Part shown: piece by piece, positions 1 to 12,392 of the stretch | How the letters are laid out: each line of letters starts with the position of its first letter | How positions within the stretch are numbered: position 1 is the first letter of the stretch | DNA from: Tanytarsus gracilentus | Taxonomy: Eukaryota; Arthropoda; Insecta; Diptera; Chironomidae | Direction: 5' to 3' | Length of the DNA: 64,000 nt | Assembly (NCBI GenBank): GCA_038502055.1 | Contig: JAXRKN010000027.1 | Span: 744,001-808,000, forward strand | Made by a program: the position numbers and the translations under genes | The notes under the pieces: generated by a model | Database searches by the model: none | The model's input: the letters and a program-made list of their open reading frames with translations, nothing else | What the model was told of the DNA's origin: nothing

Positions 1-393
1 AGGATGACAATTTTAGTCGTCATACTTTCGATAGAAACATTAAAAATCCAGTCGTGAAAAATAATTTAACATTTCTTAAAATTAGTAAATTTTTTAAAAA
101 TTTAAATTTTGGGTGCACGACATTTTGCCCACACGTCAATTACTCCACAAAATATTTTTCCTTAATTTTTTTGTAAGAATATTTTAAGTTCAAATTTTAT
201 TTCAATTAATAAAAAAATCAATCTCTAAGTTTCAATTATAAATTAAACTAACTAACTTTTACATCAAATTTCCCACGAAATGTTTACAAATTCACAATCA
301 CAATCGTTGATTTCATCACAATATTTTTTTCCTCACTCAAATCCACTTAAAACTTCCTTTCTCATTTGTTATTTCATTGTGATCGCATCAAAA

Positions 394-1164
394 ATGGAAT
401 TTCTAGTTAAAATTTTAATTTTCGTCGCACTTTCGAGTGTTTTCACATCGTCGCAGCCAATTAAAAGTGAAAATCTTCCAGATGTTCTCCGAAATCTTTA
501 TCAAAAAATCAAAATTCTCGAGCTAATTCCGGACAAAAATTTGAGCTTGTTTCTCGTTGATTTGCGTGATGCGAGTCAGAATTGTGTGTGCGAGAAGCTT
601 CGCATTAGCGACTGCGATGTAGTTCAACAGATTAAATTTGATGACGTCACTTTTGAAAAAGCGCTAACGTGCGAGATAAATTTCGCTTTTTACGAGTACA
701 ACGGAATTGAGGCGAGATTTCATAAAGCAATTGCAATAGCGACAACAATTTGCGGGGATGGAGTGGACGAGGTGATTGAAGAAAGACTTGAGAAAATGAA
801 AAAAGATTTTAAAAGTGAAAGAATTGAAAAAAATCTTGATTGTTTTGTGAAAAAAATTGAAAGTTCATCGAGTGAAGCTACGGAAAATTGCAAGGAAATT
901 TTCAGATATTTTCATGAGAATTTTCAGTCAACTTTAGAATTTTTCTTTCACAAATTTATCTCAATTTTATTTTTCATTGATTTTCACAAAAATCATGAAA
1001 AATTTATAATCGATAAAATTATTCAAAACACAATGATTGACTATAAAGTCGCGATTGTCGCAAATTCAGAAGTAAATGTAGAAAAATGGAAAGAAATTAA
1101 AGAAAACTTGATAAGAGATGTGAAAGAAAATGCTGAAAAAATTATTTTAAAATTAATCGAATAA
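394..1164 (+). CDS. Secreted cysteine-containing protein of unknown family
   Basis: Single-exon reading frame of 256 residues. The frame stays open upstream to an ATG at 280, but I start at 394 because that ATG lies in a good context (aaaATGG) and is followed directly by a signal peptide (MEFLVKILIFVALSSVFTSS), whereas the first 38 upstream residues look like translated leader. The mature part is mostly helical and charged. It has seven cysteines, including the spaced set NCVCEK, SDCD, LTCE, TICG, LDCF and ENCKE in the first two thirds, and a lysine/glutamate-rich tail. I do not recognise the family. It resembles in style the small helical secreted proteins of flies with paired cysteines. No membrane segment is seen after the signal peptide, so it is probably secreted. 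The TAA stop lies in AT-rich sequence. Confidence 0.75.
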   Translation: MEFLVKILIFVALSSVFTSSQPIKSENLPDVLRNLYQKIKILELIPDKNLSLFLVDLRDASQNCVCEKLRISDCDVVQQIKFDDVTFEKALTCEINFAFYEYNGIEARFHKAIAIATTICGDGVDEVIEERLEKMKKDFKSERIEKNLDCFVKKIESSSSEATENCKEIFRYFHENFQSTLEFFFHKFISILFFIDFHKNHEKFIIDKIIQNTMIDYKVAIVANSEVNVEKWKEIKENLIRDVKENAEKIILKLIE

Positions 1165-1600
1165 AAAAGCAAATTAAGTAATTAATTTTTTTGTAAAAAG
1201 TTTAAAAATTGTTTTAAGAATTTTAATATTTTTTTTAAAGAAATTTCAAGAAAATTTGTAATTTTATAACTTTAAAATTTAATCCTTTGGATATTTTGCT
1301 CGCATGACAAAAAATTGCGATAAATTTAAAAAAATCTATTAACGCATAAATATTAAATGTGGGCAAAATGTTCCAGGGGTAAAATATCCCGACTCTCTTA
1401 AAATTTTTAAACATGACCTAATTTTAAAAAATATCTTATAAATAAAAGTTTTTATGATAAAAACTCTAGAAAACTTTATTTCAATATTTAATTTGTCGAC
1501 TGCACTAAAAACCGATCATCGACCCATAACTGATCACTTAAGTTCTAATTTTTAGATCAAACATCATCACAAAAATTTTCTACAAGTTCTTTCATTTCTC

Positions 1601-1606
1601 TCAGTC
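1601..1606 (+). promoter_or_regulatory. Initiator (TCAGTC) of the DM4/12 gene
   Basis: TCAGTC matches the insect initiator and lies about 30 bases before the ATG at 1632, giving a short leader. The same motif at a similar distance precedes many genes in this window. Confidence 0.5.
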
Positions 1607-1631
1607 ATAAATTTCTCGTTTAATCGTGAAG

Positions 1632-2650
1632 ATGAAAAATATTTTTATTAAGATAAATTTAATCTTAAATTTAATTAAGTTCATAAACTGTGGAACACCA
1701 AAGAATGTTTTTCCGCCAACATCACCAACTCGTCATCAGTTCATTGCCGGCATTGGAGTTCCTTTAAGTCTTAAAAATGAAGCAATCACATATGGATGGA
1801 CACTCAAAGCTCAATACTTTCTACCCGAGACAATCGATCAGCTCAAATTCCAATTCTTCCCAGACATCTTCGAAGGTACGTACAACAAAACTTTTTCATT
1901 CGATCAAGTCTGGCAGAGATTTCCAAATGGAAGAAGAAGAAGAGAAATTGAAGTCGATCCATTGAGTGGTCAAAAGTTTGAGAAATACGAAAGTGAAGTT
2001 AATGAAGTTGGAAATTCACCATTGAACGATGATTTCGAGGATGAATTTGAGGAAGACATTCAAGAAAGAAAAATGCTTGAATTATGGAAGAAAAATGAAG
2101 AAGAAAAAATTAAAAATTCTGTCGATGAAGAAAATGAATCTGAAATTAGCGTTTCGAGGTGGAAAATTTATGAAGCTTTTGCGGCAACTTTGGAAAGGTT
2201 AAAAAATTTTAATTTAAAAATTTTTAACGAATTTAATTAAAATTTTAAAATGTTCATGAATTTAATTTAAAATTACCCCATTTTTTTTAAATTAACACTA
2301 GAATTTGTATTTAAATTTTCTAGCAAAGGACTCAACGGCAGAATTTGCATTCTAAGAGCAATTTGTGAAGCTTCACACACAGAATTCAGTCACGAGTCAT
2401 TGATGGGTGAATTATTTCATGTGTTTTTCATGTAAGTTGAGTTTAATTGAATTTATTAATTAATTTTTTAAAACTATTTAATTTTAGTCCATCAACAACT
2501 TCGGAGCAAGTTCAAAAGTCAAGGGATTATGACTTTTTTAAAGCTGAAATGATTGGAAGAGAAAAAGAAGATGGAAAATGTGAAAAAGTTTTTCATCAAT
2601 GCAAAGAATCGATCATGGAGATGTTCACGGAAACTTTTGATACTTATTGA
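1632..2650 (+). CDS. DM4/12 family secreted protein, three exons
   Basis: My exon model is 1632-2197, 2324-2431 and 2488-2650, giving 278 residues. The donors are gttaaa and gtaagt; the acceptors are tttctag and attttag. The frame is consistent across both junctions. The diagnostic C-terminal DM4/12 block is formed across the splices: GLNGRICILRAICEAS, then SHESLMGELFHVFF, then PSTTS. It carries the conserved cysteines of this insect family, and two more follow (GKCEKVFHQCK). The N-terminus has a signal peptide ending near INCGTP. The middle holds a furin-like GRRRRE site near residue 100 and a long acidic stretch. Family members are secreted insect proteins of poorly known function. I start at 1632 because the upstream in-frame GTG at 1626 is not a likely eukaryotic start. 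Confidence 0.9.
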
Positions 2651-2821
2651 AATTAAAATTGATTTAATTGAGATCATGAAAATTTTCCGAACAATTAACA
2701 AAATTGTGAAAAAAATTATTCTGGAGTTGAAATTAAAAATTAAAAAACTTTTATGAAAATTTAAAATTAATCAAAAATTTAATAAAAATATTTTTTGTAA
2801 ATTAAAACAAACAGTCTCAGC

Positions 2822-2896
2822 ACACCGTGGGTGGGGGGGGGGCCCCCCCCCCGAGACCAAACACAAAAAAAAAAAAAAAGGAAAAAAAAAAAATTT
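2822..2896. repeat. G/C homopolymer block followed by A-tract
   Basis: A run of G directly abuts a run of C, followed at once by long A runs. Every reading frame here is a homopolymer by-product. It may be real low-complexity DNA or a consensus/assembly artefact. A similar C-run plus A-run block occurs at 9.8-10.3 kb. Confidence 0.7.
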
Positions 2897-5216
2897 TGGT
2901 CGTTTTGTTGAGAGAAAAAAAAACCTTCCTCATAGCCATCTTGCTTATCTTTTTTTCTGGGTGTTTTGTTTTGTATCCCTTTGTTCGTCAAATTTTTGGT
3001 GGAGTTGCAGTTTTGTGCAACACCCCTATTTTCCTTTCCTCTGTAATATTGTTAAAACCCTTATAATTATGGCAAAACCAAAAAAAAATCCTCCCTTCAT
3101 TTTTATTAAGAGACTTTTATCTCACTTCCATAATCGGCCCTTTATCACCCTCATTTCCCCCATATTCGCATATATTAATTTATTATGGCAATTAATATGT
3201 TACTGAGAATGAGATGATTTTTTTTTTTTTTCGTGGTTTAGTCATTTTTGTGTTTCTTGCCCTCCTACCATAAGAGATAAAATTTCATTAATTCTCTTTA
3301 AATTGTAATTAATATTATTCTCTTCATTTATTCAATTTTCGATGCTTCTAATTTAAGCTCCTTTCTCCTTTTTCCTGTTTCGACTGTTAACTTTACTCGC
3401 AAATTTTTCTAACTGTTTCGAGTTTCAAAAATCTTTTTCAAAAACTATTTTCCAAACGGTTACGTGCACCACTTGATTGTACGCGAAATTCAATAAATAA
3501 AATAAATAAAATAAAATAATTTTTTTTGTTAATTTTTAAATTTGTCATATTTTAATTTATTTTTGTCCTTTTTTTTCGGCTGCTAAAAATGTTTTAGATG
3601 TTTTAATCTGTTTTTTGTGAGTCATGAAGACTGAAAAAATTCTTTAATTTATTAATTGTCTTGAGGTTTTTTATTTGGGGTTAAAAAGTTTTTCTTCAAA
3701 AAGAAAAATCACTCATTTTTTTCTTCTTAAATCTTTTTTTCTCATCACTTTCTTTTCATTTTGTTGCGAACCCTTTTATTTCTATTTAAATCATTTTTTT
3801 CTTTCAATTCATCCACAAAAGAAAATAAAATTTTCACTTCATAAAAAGATTTAAAACACCAGAAAAAAAATATTTTCCTTCAACCCTTTTTTAAGAAGTT
3901 AAAGATGGAAATAAAAAGCCGAAAGTCATTACGTAGGCAAGTTAACAGATTGAAGAGAATTATTGTTAATGATGATGTTAATGGGGAGTTAATAAAAATT
4001 AAATGAAAATCCAGAAGGGTTGAAAAAATCGAGAATTTAAATTTTTTTTGTGCTCATAAAATTTTGAGATGAAATTTATAATGAAAATTTAAAGTTAAAA
4101 TTCTAAAAATTACAAACACAAAAATATTTGTTAATTTTTAGAAATTTCTTAATTTTTTCTCCATCTCACTTTCATTTTCAAACAAAAGACATCAAAAGAC
4201 CAGAAACTCAACAAAGAGCAACCGAAAGGGTTAAAAATATTTTTCCCATAATCATCTCAGAGGGGTTCGAAAGTCGTAGGCGTCGGTAAGCGATTAAAAA
4301 CAATTTGCTTTATGAATGAGAGGCAAAAATGAGCTCATTTATTAAGTCAACTTGACTTTTTTGTATACGAGAAAATGTAAATGAGAAGGGAAAAGTGAAA
4401 AAGGGTTGAAAAGAGCTCGAACGAGGTTGGAGGTGGAAATTAAACAAAGTCTCAATGACAATCTGTTGATTAAAAGGAGTGAAAAGCGTGCGACGAGTGT
4501 TTTATTGAGATTTTCTTGTAAGTGAGTGTGATTAATTTTGATGATGTGATTTTTATGAAGGGGTGAAAGTGGGAGTTTGGATGACAATTATGAGTGACAG
4601 AAAGTTAAAATTAATGAGGAGTAAAGTAATGAGGAAATTAGAAAAGTTTTATTGATGAAAATGCTAAAAATTTTATTAGAAAATTTCTTCAAATTTTATT
4701 AAATTTTTTTTTTCAAATTTTACTAAGAAATTTCTTTGAATTTTCACAAATTTATTATTCAAATTTTATTCAAATATTTCTTGAAATTTTGTTAAAATTT
4801 TAAATCCTCATAAAAAAATTATAAAACCCATTCACCACACCAACCGCACTTTTTCCATCCAGACAGCTGAAAATTTCACAAAACAAAAGTGAGCAAAAAA
4901 AATTTTCACCTCACTTGGCATGAAAAGTAATTTTTTAAAACACATCTAATGAATTAAAATCCTTTTATAAACGTGAAAATTTTTTTGCTGCAAAATCATC
5001 AAATCGAAATATTTGATAGACTTGTGCGCGTGTTTTTCGTTGGTGTTTTTAATATCATTAAGCTGAGTAATGCAGATGTCGATTAGAGAGGAAGATCTCG
5101 AAAGGGGAAGATTGAAAAATGTTGGAAAAGAGCAAAAAAAATTGCTTTAAATTTTTAAAAAATTAGAGCTCCGCTATAAATTAATTTGGACTTTCTCTAA
5201 AAGCAGTTTACAGCTT
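2897..5216. other. Gene-poor AT-rich stretch
   Basis: No supported gene. There is an imperfect hairpin around GTTGCA/TGCAAC near 3004-3024 and degenerate A/T-rich repeats of the AAATTTTATTAGAAA type around 4660-4800. The short open frames on both strands lack homology, signal peptides or splice support. Confidence 0.5.
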
Positions 5217-6122
5217 CTAGTGTAAAGACATTATATATTGCAGTATCAAATCGTCAGCGACTTTTGAAGGCAATTTTTGATATAATTTTGTTGAGATTTT
5301 TCCTTCAAGTTTTTCCATTTTGCCTTCAAGTGATGAAAATTTTAGCAAAATTTCCTTCTCAATTTGACTTTTTTCCTTCAACTTTTGATTTTCTTCGTTT
5401 ATTTTCTGATTAATTTCAAGAAGTTTCAAAATTTCGTCGTTCAATTTTAAATTTTCAAAATTTTCCAGTTTTAATTTTAAATTTTCTTCGCTTAATTTTT
5501 TATTTTCGTCTTTTTGTGCTTTTAAAATTTCAAGTGTTGTTGTCAAGTTTGAGGTTAAAGTTGAAATTTCTTGATTTTTTGCGGCAATTTTTGCATTTTC
5601 GATTGTTGATGATGTTGCTGGAATGTAATTTGGATCTTTGCAACTTGCTTCAACTTTACGGATGAGTTCAAGAACTTTTGTGCGATTATTTCGAGCATAG
5701 TCGTCTTTAGATGTGCATGGATTTGAATCCAAAGTTAATGTTTCAAGTTTTTCGAATCCACAAAAATTCGTTTATTTTTTATTATGACAAGATATAATCT
5801 TCATTGCTGCGAAATTTTTTAAATATTTTTTTTTGCTTATTTTTTTTTTTTTGAGCTTTGTGAGTCCGCGTGGGAAGAAATTAACTTTTTTGATAAAAGC
5901 ACTGAATCCAACAACATCATCGTCAGTTTTTCCACTCAAATGTTGACCTCGAATTCCGGTGATTTCACGATCGTCTCTCGATGTTATCAATTCGGCATTT
6001 TTTACATCACAGTTGTATCCTAAACTATTCACTCCATAGTCAAAATATTCACAATCAACCACGACACTTTCACTTGCACCCACAAAAATCGCGATTAAAG
6101 CGAAAATGACAAAAAGTTTCAT
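5217..6122 (-). pseudogene. Broken secreted LRR/coiled-coil gene (MKLF subfamily)
   Basis: Read on the minus strand from 6122. The first 84 or so residues match the copies at 54.1 and 49.1 kb: signal peptide MKLFVIFALIAIFVGASES, then VVVDCEY, REITGIRGQHLSG, DDDVVGF and NFFPRGLTK. The next 50 or so residues of LRR sequence found in the paralogs are missing. In their place is a short lysine-rich A-tract sequence ending in TAA at 5772-5774. The same frame then resumes with GFEKLETLTLDSNPC, equivalent to the last LRR and its closing cysteine, and runs on for about 180 residues. The C-terminus differs from its relatives: instead of the hydrophobic tail it has about 110 residues of strong coiled coil (NQKINEENQKLKEKSQ). 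It could be a pseudogene, or the central LRR block may be lost or mis-assembled. The leader block upstream is intact. Confidence 0.65.
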
Positions 6123-6139
6123 TTTTTTTAATTCTTTTC

Positions 6140-6244
6140 TCTCGAAAGTCTGAAGATCGACTGAACTTCTCTCTCAATTTTTATTATTTTCAAATTGACT
6201 TTTTGACTCGCGCGATGAAATTAAATTATTTATAATTTGATAAG
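6140..6244 (-). promoter_or_regulatory. Shared promoter of the MKLF LRR genes: initiator plus GATA box
   Basis: Minus-strand TTCAGTC near 6160-6165 is a likely start site about 40 bases before the ATG. TGATAAG lies at 6238-6244, 116 bases upstream. The same block, including GTCTGAAGATCGACTGAA on the plus strand, is repeated before the copies at 49,643 and 54,753. In the last copy the GATA box has changed to TGATTAG. Confidence 0.55.
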
Positions 6245-6350
6245 CGAACAAAAAAGTTCTCGAAGAATTTTGTTATGAGCTCATTTAGTGATGATTAGAA
6301 CGAATCTGAAGACTAAATAAAAAAAATTATTTTTATGTAAATTTAATTCA

Positions 6351-6445
6351 GAAAATCCCAAGGGGCTGACACGTTCCGTTTTAACGGAAGAAAACGGGTG
6401 AAAATTTTGCCATAAACGGAGAGTGTCAGCCCCTTGGAAAATCTT
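6351..6445. mobile_element. Short foldback element with perfect 15-bp inverted ends
   Basis: ccaaggggctgacac at 6358-6372 is perfectly inverted at 6423-6437. The complementarity continues inward as CCGTTT/AAACGG with mismatches and outward as gaaaat-like sequence. The whole unit is about 85-95 bp and more GC-rich than its surroundings. This looks like a tiny MITE or foldback element. It sits about 230 bp upstream of the broken LRR gene. No coding capacity. Confidence 0.6.
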
Positions 6446-9400
6446 TTCAAACCCAATTCAAAAATTTGTTTCGTCAATGTAAGTAAATTAAATAATTTTC
6501 ATCTCAACCTTAACAATTTCCGCTTTAAATTCTGTATTTTAAAATATTCAACAAAAAAAATTAATATCAAAATTTCAAAAATTTAATTAAAATTTTGTAA
6601 AAAATTCTAAATAATTCTTTAAAAATCTTTAAATATTCTCATCATAAAAGCTTCATCAACCTCAATTTTTTAAATCACACCCAAGCACGCACCAAAATAT
6701 CGTGTCGACAGCCGCAGCAGCCTCTAAACGTTTCACCGGATGTATCATGATCCTCATCCATCCCTCAAATTTCAATATTCAAATTAACTTTTTTTTTGCT
6801 CCTCGCTCAGCATCGGAAAAACCCGTTTTTGTTAATGAGGAGCGAAGAAAAAATCTTTTTTGTTTACATATAAAACAACTTTTTTTTTCTATCCACGAAG
6901 GGTTTTAAATGATGTTGTTATTCATGGGCATTACTGGAAGGGTTGAAAATTAAATATGCAACTTTTTTGCTCCGTGGAAAAAAGGTTTATTGAAAATTAT
7001 TTAAAAGGGAATTTTTTTTGCTGCCACCGCCAAAATCTCGGTTTTAATCCTTTTGTTGTATATAAATTTTTTTTTACCGCCGTTAAGTAATCGATGATCT
7101 TCAGCTCTGCGATGTGAGCTGCTTGAGTTTGCAAATCTTCTTATATAATAACTTAAATTGCATCCATAAGAAATTGAAATTAAGAGAAAAATTAAAAGAA
7201 TTTTCTAAAGACTGAGAAAGAAAAAATTTTAAAAGTTCAAAATTTATTTTTTAATCTTATCAAAAAATCTTCAATTTCCTGCGGAAAAAGGATTTAAATG
7301 CATTTTTTTATCTTATCGTTAAAGTCCATAAATTGTCACAAAACACTTCGCACCTAATTAGCATCCAAAATATAAAAATTATCATCGCATGAAAACTGAG
7401 CGATTTAAAACTTTTCACCTGATAAGAATCTCGAAAATTATGACAACATCAACAAACAAACCATAAATGAGGCATTTGTAATAAAAGACATTTTTTGCTG
7501 CTCACAATTCCATGCCCATGTCATAACAATTACAATTTCGAGAGTAAATAAAACGGCAGCAGCAAAAAATGCGTCGCGGATCCCTAAACACATCGTTCCG
7601 TGTCGTTTGCCGCACCATGAAAAAAATTGTCACAAAAAAAACTGTTTTATGTGCCGGCAATTAGCTCTGCAGCTAGTTTTGAATGCGTAATTATCGCAGT
7701 TTATGAAACTTTTTGTTATTTAGATCATTTGATGGGCGGATTTTAGACTTTTTTTTGCTTGGAATTTTAAATTTTGTGGGATGGAAAATTTTTTGTGGAT
7801 TTAAAATTTTTGCATTGATGAAAAGTTTAAAAATATTTCAACATTAATTGTAAAGTTAATTAAGTCGTTAACAATTTGAGAAATTTAAAATTAATAAACA
7901 TCAAATTTTTAAAAAATTAATTAATTAAAAATAATAAAAAATTAATTTAAAATAAATTAAATAACCAAAATTAATAAATTAATTAATGCAAAATAAATTA
8001 ACAAAATTTAAATTCCAAGTAAATGAAAATCATCTCATAACTCACCCAACCTCATAAACTCATCACATTTTACTTCAACTAACATTCTCCAAAAATTTCT
8101 CTTCAACATCCAAAAAATTTATTTAAATTAGATTTTAATAAAAAAAAATATTTTCTCTAAATTACATCAGAAAGACATAAAAATTCACTCATGTGTGACG
8201 TCATCATGTGATTGTCTCAACCACAAAAAAATTATTATACATTTTTTTGCCGCTGCTCAATTGTCTCAAAAATTATAATTTTTTTTTGTTTTACAGTCAA
8301 CTCATAACTAGCTCGAAAAATTAAAAAAGAAGAAATTTTTTGTCTCATTACGTAGCAAAAAAAGTTGTTTTGATGAGTGGAGGTTTTAATGATGATTAAT
8401 AGTCGGGGTTGAGGAAGTTTTTACGGTTGATAATTAAGAGCGAAAATGTCATGAAATTGGCTTGAAAATTGACAAAATTTATTAGGCAAAAATTAAAAAA
8501 TCTTTAAATAATTTTTATTCTTCTCAATTTAATTTATTTATGTCAAAGAAATACGGCAGAGAAGTTTCACAAATTGGTTGGAAATCCAAAATTAATTTAC
8601 TGATAATTCTTTCTTCTCCCCTCATGTTAATTTCCCAAAAACCGGCAGCCACTCAAGTGCATTCAAATGAGCGTGAACAATTGCTTTGAGCTCAATCATT
8701 AATTTCCTTTTTTAATTACGAGAAATTTTTGTCAATTGTGTCCGAAATGCTGAAAATGCGGGTCTTCAGAGTTCTTTTTTTCGGTTTGTTATTAAATGAA
8801 CTATAATGAGCGATAATTGTGTTGATTTAAGAAATGAGGAAATGTGGATAAATGTTAAGGAAAAAATAAATAATTAAAATAAATTTAAAAATAATTCAAA
8901 TAAATTTTAAAAATAATTAAAATAAATTTAAAATAATTAAAATAAATTTAAAAATGACTGAAATAAATTCAAAAAAAAACAAGAAAATAATTGAAAGCAC
9001 TAAAAAAATAATTTTACATTCCTCAATTTATTTCAAGCTTTTTCTAGCAAAATAAAAATTTTTAATTTTTATAAAAATCTTAAAATTTAAATTTCCTCTC
9101 TTAATTTACGATCTTGATTAATGATGACATAATGAGTTAAAATTGAGATTAAACATGAATTTTGTTCTTCCTATACGGGCTGTGATTTTGAGTCAGTTAC
9201 GTCGTCACACAATGAAAGAGAAATTAAAATCTGAAGTGAAATTTTTATGCTGGTTTAACGCAAGTTTGTGACATGAACTCTAAAAATTATTAATGACTGA
9301 CTTGAAAAAATTAATTTTGATTTTATTTAATTTGTGTTTCGATATTTTAAAGAATTTTTTAATTTTGAAAATTTTTAATATTTTTTAAAATTTTAATATT

Positions 9401-9740
9401 TTTTAATCTTGTGTTTTTTTATCTTCCAAAAATCAACTCTTGATTTTTGAAAAATAAATTTAAAGTTTTTTAAAATCTAAAGAAAATATTCTAATTAAAA
9501 TTAGAAACCCTAAAATTAATTTAAAGGTTTTAAAATTATAAATTATAAAAATAAATAAAATTTCCATTGAATTTTAAAAAAACATTTAAAATTATTTATA
9601 AAAATTATGAAATTAATTAAATTTCAATTAAATTTAAAATCCAAAAACATTATAAATAATTTATAAACTCATAAATGTTGACTCAAGTGATCACCATAAA
9701 AAAGATTAGCGCTCGTAAAAAAACATTTTTCTCAAAACAA

Positions 9741-10310
<570 letters not shown>

Positions 10311-10505
10311 TCCCTTGAAACATTTTTTATCTAAAAGTTCACAATTAAGATCAGCAAATATTTTTTGCTCGTGGTCCACGTAAATTCGAAAATATTATCC
10401 GCAAGCTTGCGTTTCACAATTTATTTATCTGTTTTTGTTATTCACATTTTAGTTTTGAGTAAGTCAAAATTGAGTGACACAAGTTGACAGTGAAAGACTT
10501 TTAAT

Positions 10506-10555
10506 TGATAAGAAATTTAATATAAAATCAAAGTTCTGAATCTTTTAAAGTCAGT
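10506..10555 (+). promoter_or_regulatory. GATA box, TATA box and initiator of the first tandem LRR gene
   Basis: TGATAAG at 10506-10512, TATAAAAT at 10521-10528 and TCAGTCA at 10551 are spaced as a core promoter, with TATA about 30 bases before the initiator. The neighbouring paralog has the same block (TGATAAG at 12236-12242 and TCAGTC at 12280), so it was duplicated with the gene. Confidence 0.6.
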
Positions 10556-10609
10556 CATTTGAGATCCTTCTTGAGAACATTAAAAATAATTTAAAAAAAA
10601 ACTTCGAAA

Positions 10610-11473
10610 ATGAAAATTTTACTATTTTTCCTCTTCATCACTTACGCAAGTGCAATTCACATCACTTGCTTGTTCACGGCTAGACTAAATTTTGTGAATC
10701 TCGGTAGAATTTACGGCTGCAGTGTTCAGTTGATGGATTTCACGAAAGGAAGCCCAACTCACATCACGAGCTACAGTGGAACACACTTTGCTGGAAATTC
10801 CTCCGCTGACGTTAAAGGAATTTCATTCGACAATTTTTACTCACTAAAGTACAACCTCACATTCATCCCGAAAGGACTTTGCTCAACTTTCCCAAATTTA
10901 ATCGGAATAATTTTTAATAAGTGCGACATCAATACTTTGAAGGGCGACGAACTTTTTGAACTCCCAAAGCTTCAATTTTGGACTTTTGCAAACACAAAAC
11001 TCGAAAGAATTCCTGGAGGATTTTTCTCTAAAAATCCAGCATTGACTTACATTAATTTTTATAAGCATGAGATTAAATATGTCGGCGCTGGATTGATCGA
11101 CAAGCTCGTTCCAACTCTTTTTGGCGTTCAATTCCAGGGAAATTTTTGTGTCGATAAATTTGCGTCAGGATCAAATAAAACTGCTGAAATTCAACTAGTC
11201 GCTGACACTTTAAACAACAACTGCACTGATGTCATTCCAACAACACCAAAACCCGAGAGATGCGACATCGACGACATTGACAATTTCATTTGTGGACTTA
11301 GGACTGAAATTGATGAATTAAAGTTGAACAATGGAAATTTAGAAACTGAAGTGAGCTTTTTCGAAACTGACTTGAATAATTTACACAACGAAAATCTAAA
11401 AATTCTTGAATCTTTGGCGGCGTTGGAGCTAATTGTTGCTGAATTGAGTTTAAGACCAGAGATGGGAAATTAA
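10610..11473 (+). CDS. Secreted LRR protein with C-terminal coiled coil (tandem copy 1)
   Basis: Single exon, 287 residues. The signal peptide MKILLFFLFITYASA is followed by an N-terminal cysteine block (IHITC, YGCSV), then HITSYSGTHFAGN, DVKGISF and NLTFIPKGL. About four degenerate LRRs run from residue 80 to 185 (FPNLIGI, KCDINTLKGDEL, LPKLQFW, LERIPGGFF, LTYINF) and close with GNFCVDK and NNNCTD. A Pro/Thr linker (IPTTPKPERC) and FICGL lead into a coiled coil of about 55 residues to the end. Potential N-glycosylation sites include NLT, NKT and NCT. It is probably secreted and may oligomerise through the coil. Its nearest relative is the adjacent gene at 12393; the two share promoter sequence, so they arose by tandem duplication. 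The biological role is unknown. Confidence 0.88.
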   Translation: MKILLFFLFITYASAIHITCLFTARLNFVNLGRIYGCSVQLMDFTKGSPTHITSYSGTHFAGNSSADVKGISFDNFYSLKYNLTFIPKGLCSTFPNLIGIIFNKCDINTLKGDELFELPKLQFWTFANTKLERIPGGFFSKNPALTYINFYKHEIKYVGAGLIDKLVPTLFGVQFQGNFCVDKFASGSNKTAEIQLVADTLNNNCTDVIPTTPKPERCDIDDIDNFICGLRTEIDELKLNNGNLETEVSFFETDLNNLHNENLKILESLAALELIVAELSLRPEMGN

Positions 11474-11519
11474 TTGGAATCAGGAGATAAATTTTTAAAT
11501 TACAATTGCGAAAAAAATT

Positions 11520-11880
11520 AATGTAATTAATTAAATTTTCATACAAAATTAATGAAAATGTTCAAAGTTTAATTAAATTACATTTATTTTTTTGTAATTG
11601 CCCATCTCTGTATGAAGAGAATGTTATAAATTGAGAAAAATGTAGTTGAAAAAATTTTAAATCAATTTTAGAACTTTTTTTAAGTTAAAAACAATTTTTT
11701 TGTCCTAAATTTGAATAAAAATTAATTTAAAAAATTAAATTTTTGTCATTCTTTTAATTATTTTATTTTACAGGAAATTTGAATTTATTTTAAAAAATTT
11801 GGAAATCAAAAAATAAACAAAATTTGAATTTATTTTAAATATATGTAGTATTTTTTTTGTAATTGCCCATCTCTGTTAAA
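11520..11880. repeat. Two copies of a dispersed repeat ending GTAATTGCCCATCTCTG
   Basis: The 17-mer occurs at 11594-11610 and again at 11859-11875 in the same orientation, each preceded by AT-rich sequence of the TTAATTAAATTTTCATAC type. Related copies are at 23451-23467 and, more diverged, at 21101-21117. Read on the other strand the end is CAGAGATGGGCAATTAC, which resembles the terminal repeats of hAT-type DNA transposons and their MITEs. Confidence 0.5.
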
Positions 11881-12392
11881 TTTTATGATTTCTCTGTTGC
11901 CTAAAATTTACTTATCAAACTTAATAACACTGACAATGTTTTTAATTAGCAGCAATTTAAAAAACCCTTGACTCTATTTATAAACTTAAATAAATATCAA
12001 ATAAAATCCTAAAGATTAGAGCTCAAAAAAATCATTCCGGCAACATTTTATTTGATAATTTTATCTCAATTTTTTTCTAAGGGATCGCAATTAAGCTCAG
12101 CAAATATTTATTTCTCGTGGATTTTAAAAATTTTACCGACTTGTTTTTAAAAGAATTTTTATTATTCACATTTAATTAAATCTGAGTGAATCCCAGTCGC
12201 TAGTAATTATAATTAACTAATTACCACGTTTAACATGATAAGAAATTTAAATAAATTCCAAGTTCTGAAGCTTTTTGAGTCAGTCTTTCTAGATTTTTCT
12301 TAAACTCCTTTAAAACACTTAAAAAACTATAAATTTCACAGTTAAAAAATTAAATCTAAAAATTCAAATCGATTCAAATTTTAAGTTCGAAA

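Noticed and set aside
2779..3206. Overlapping short open frames across the G/C homopolymer block
   Set aside because: Homopolymer-driven, with no homology, signal peptide with mature part, or splice support.
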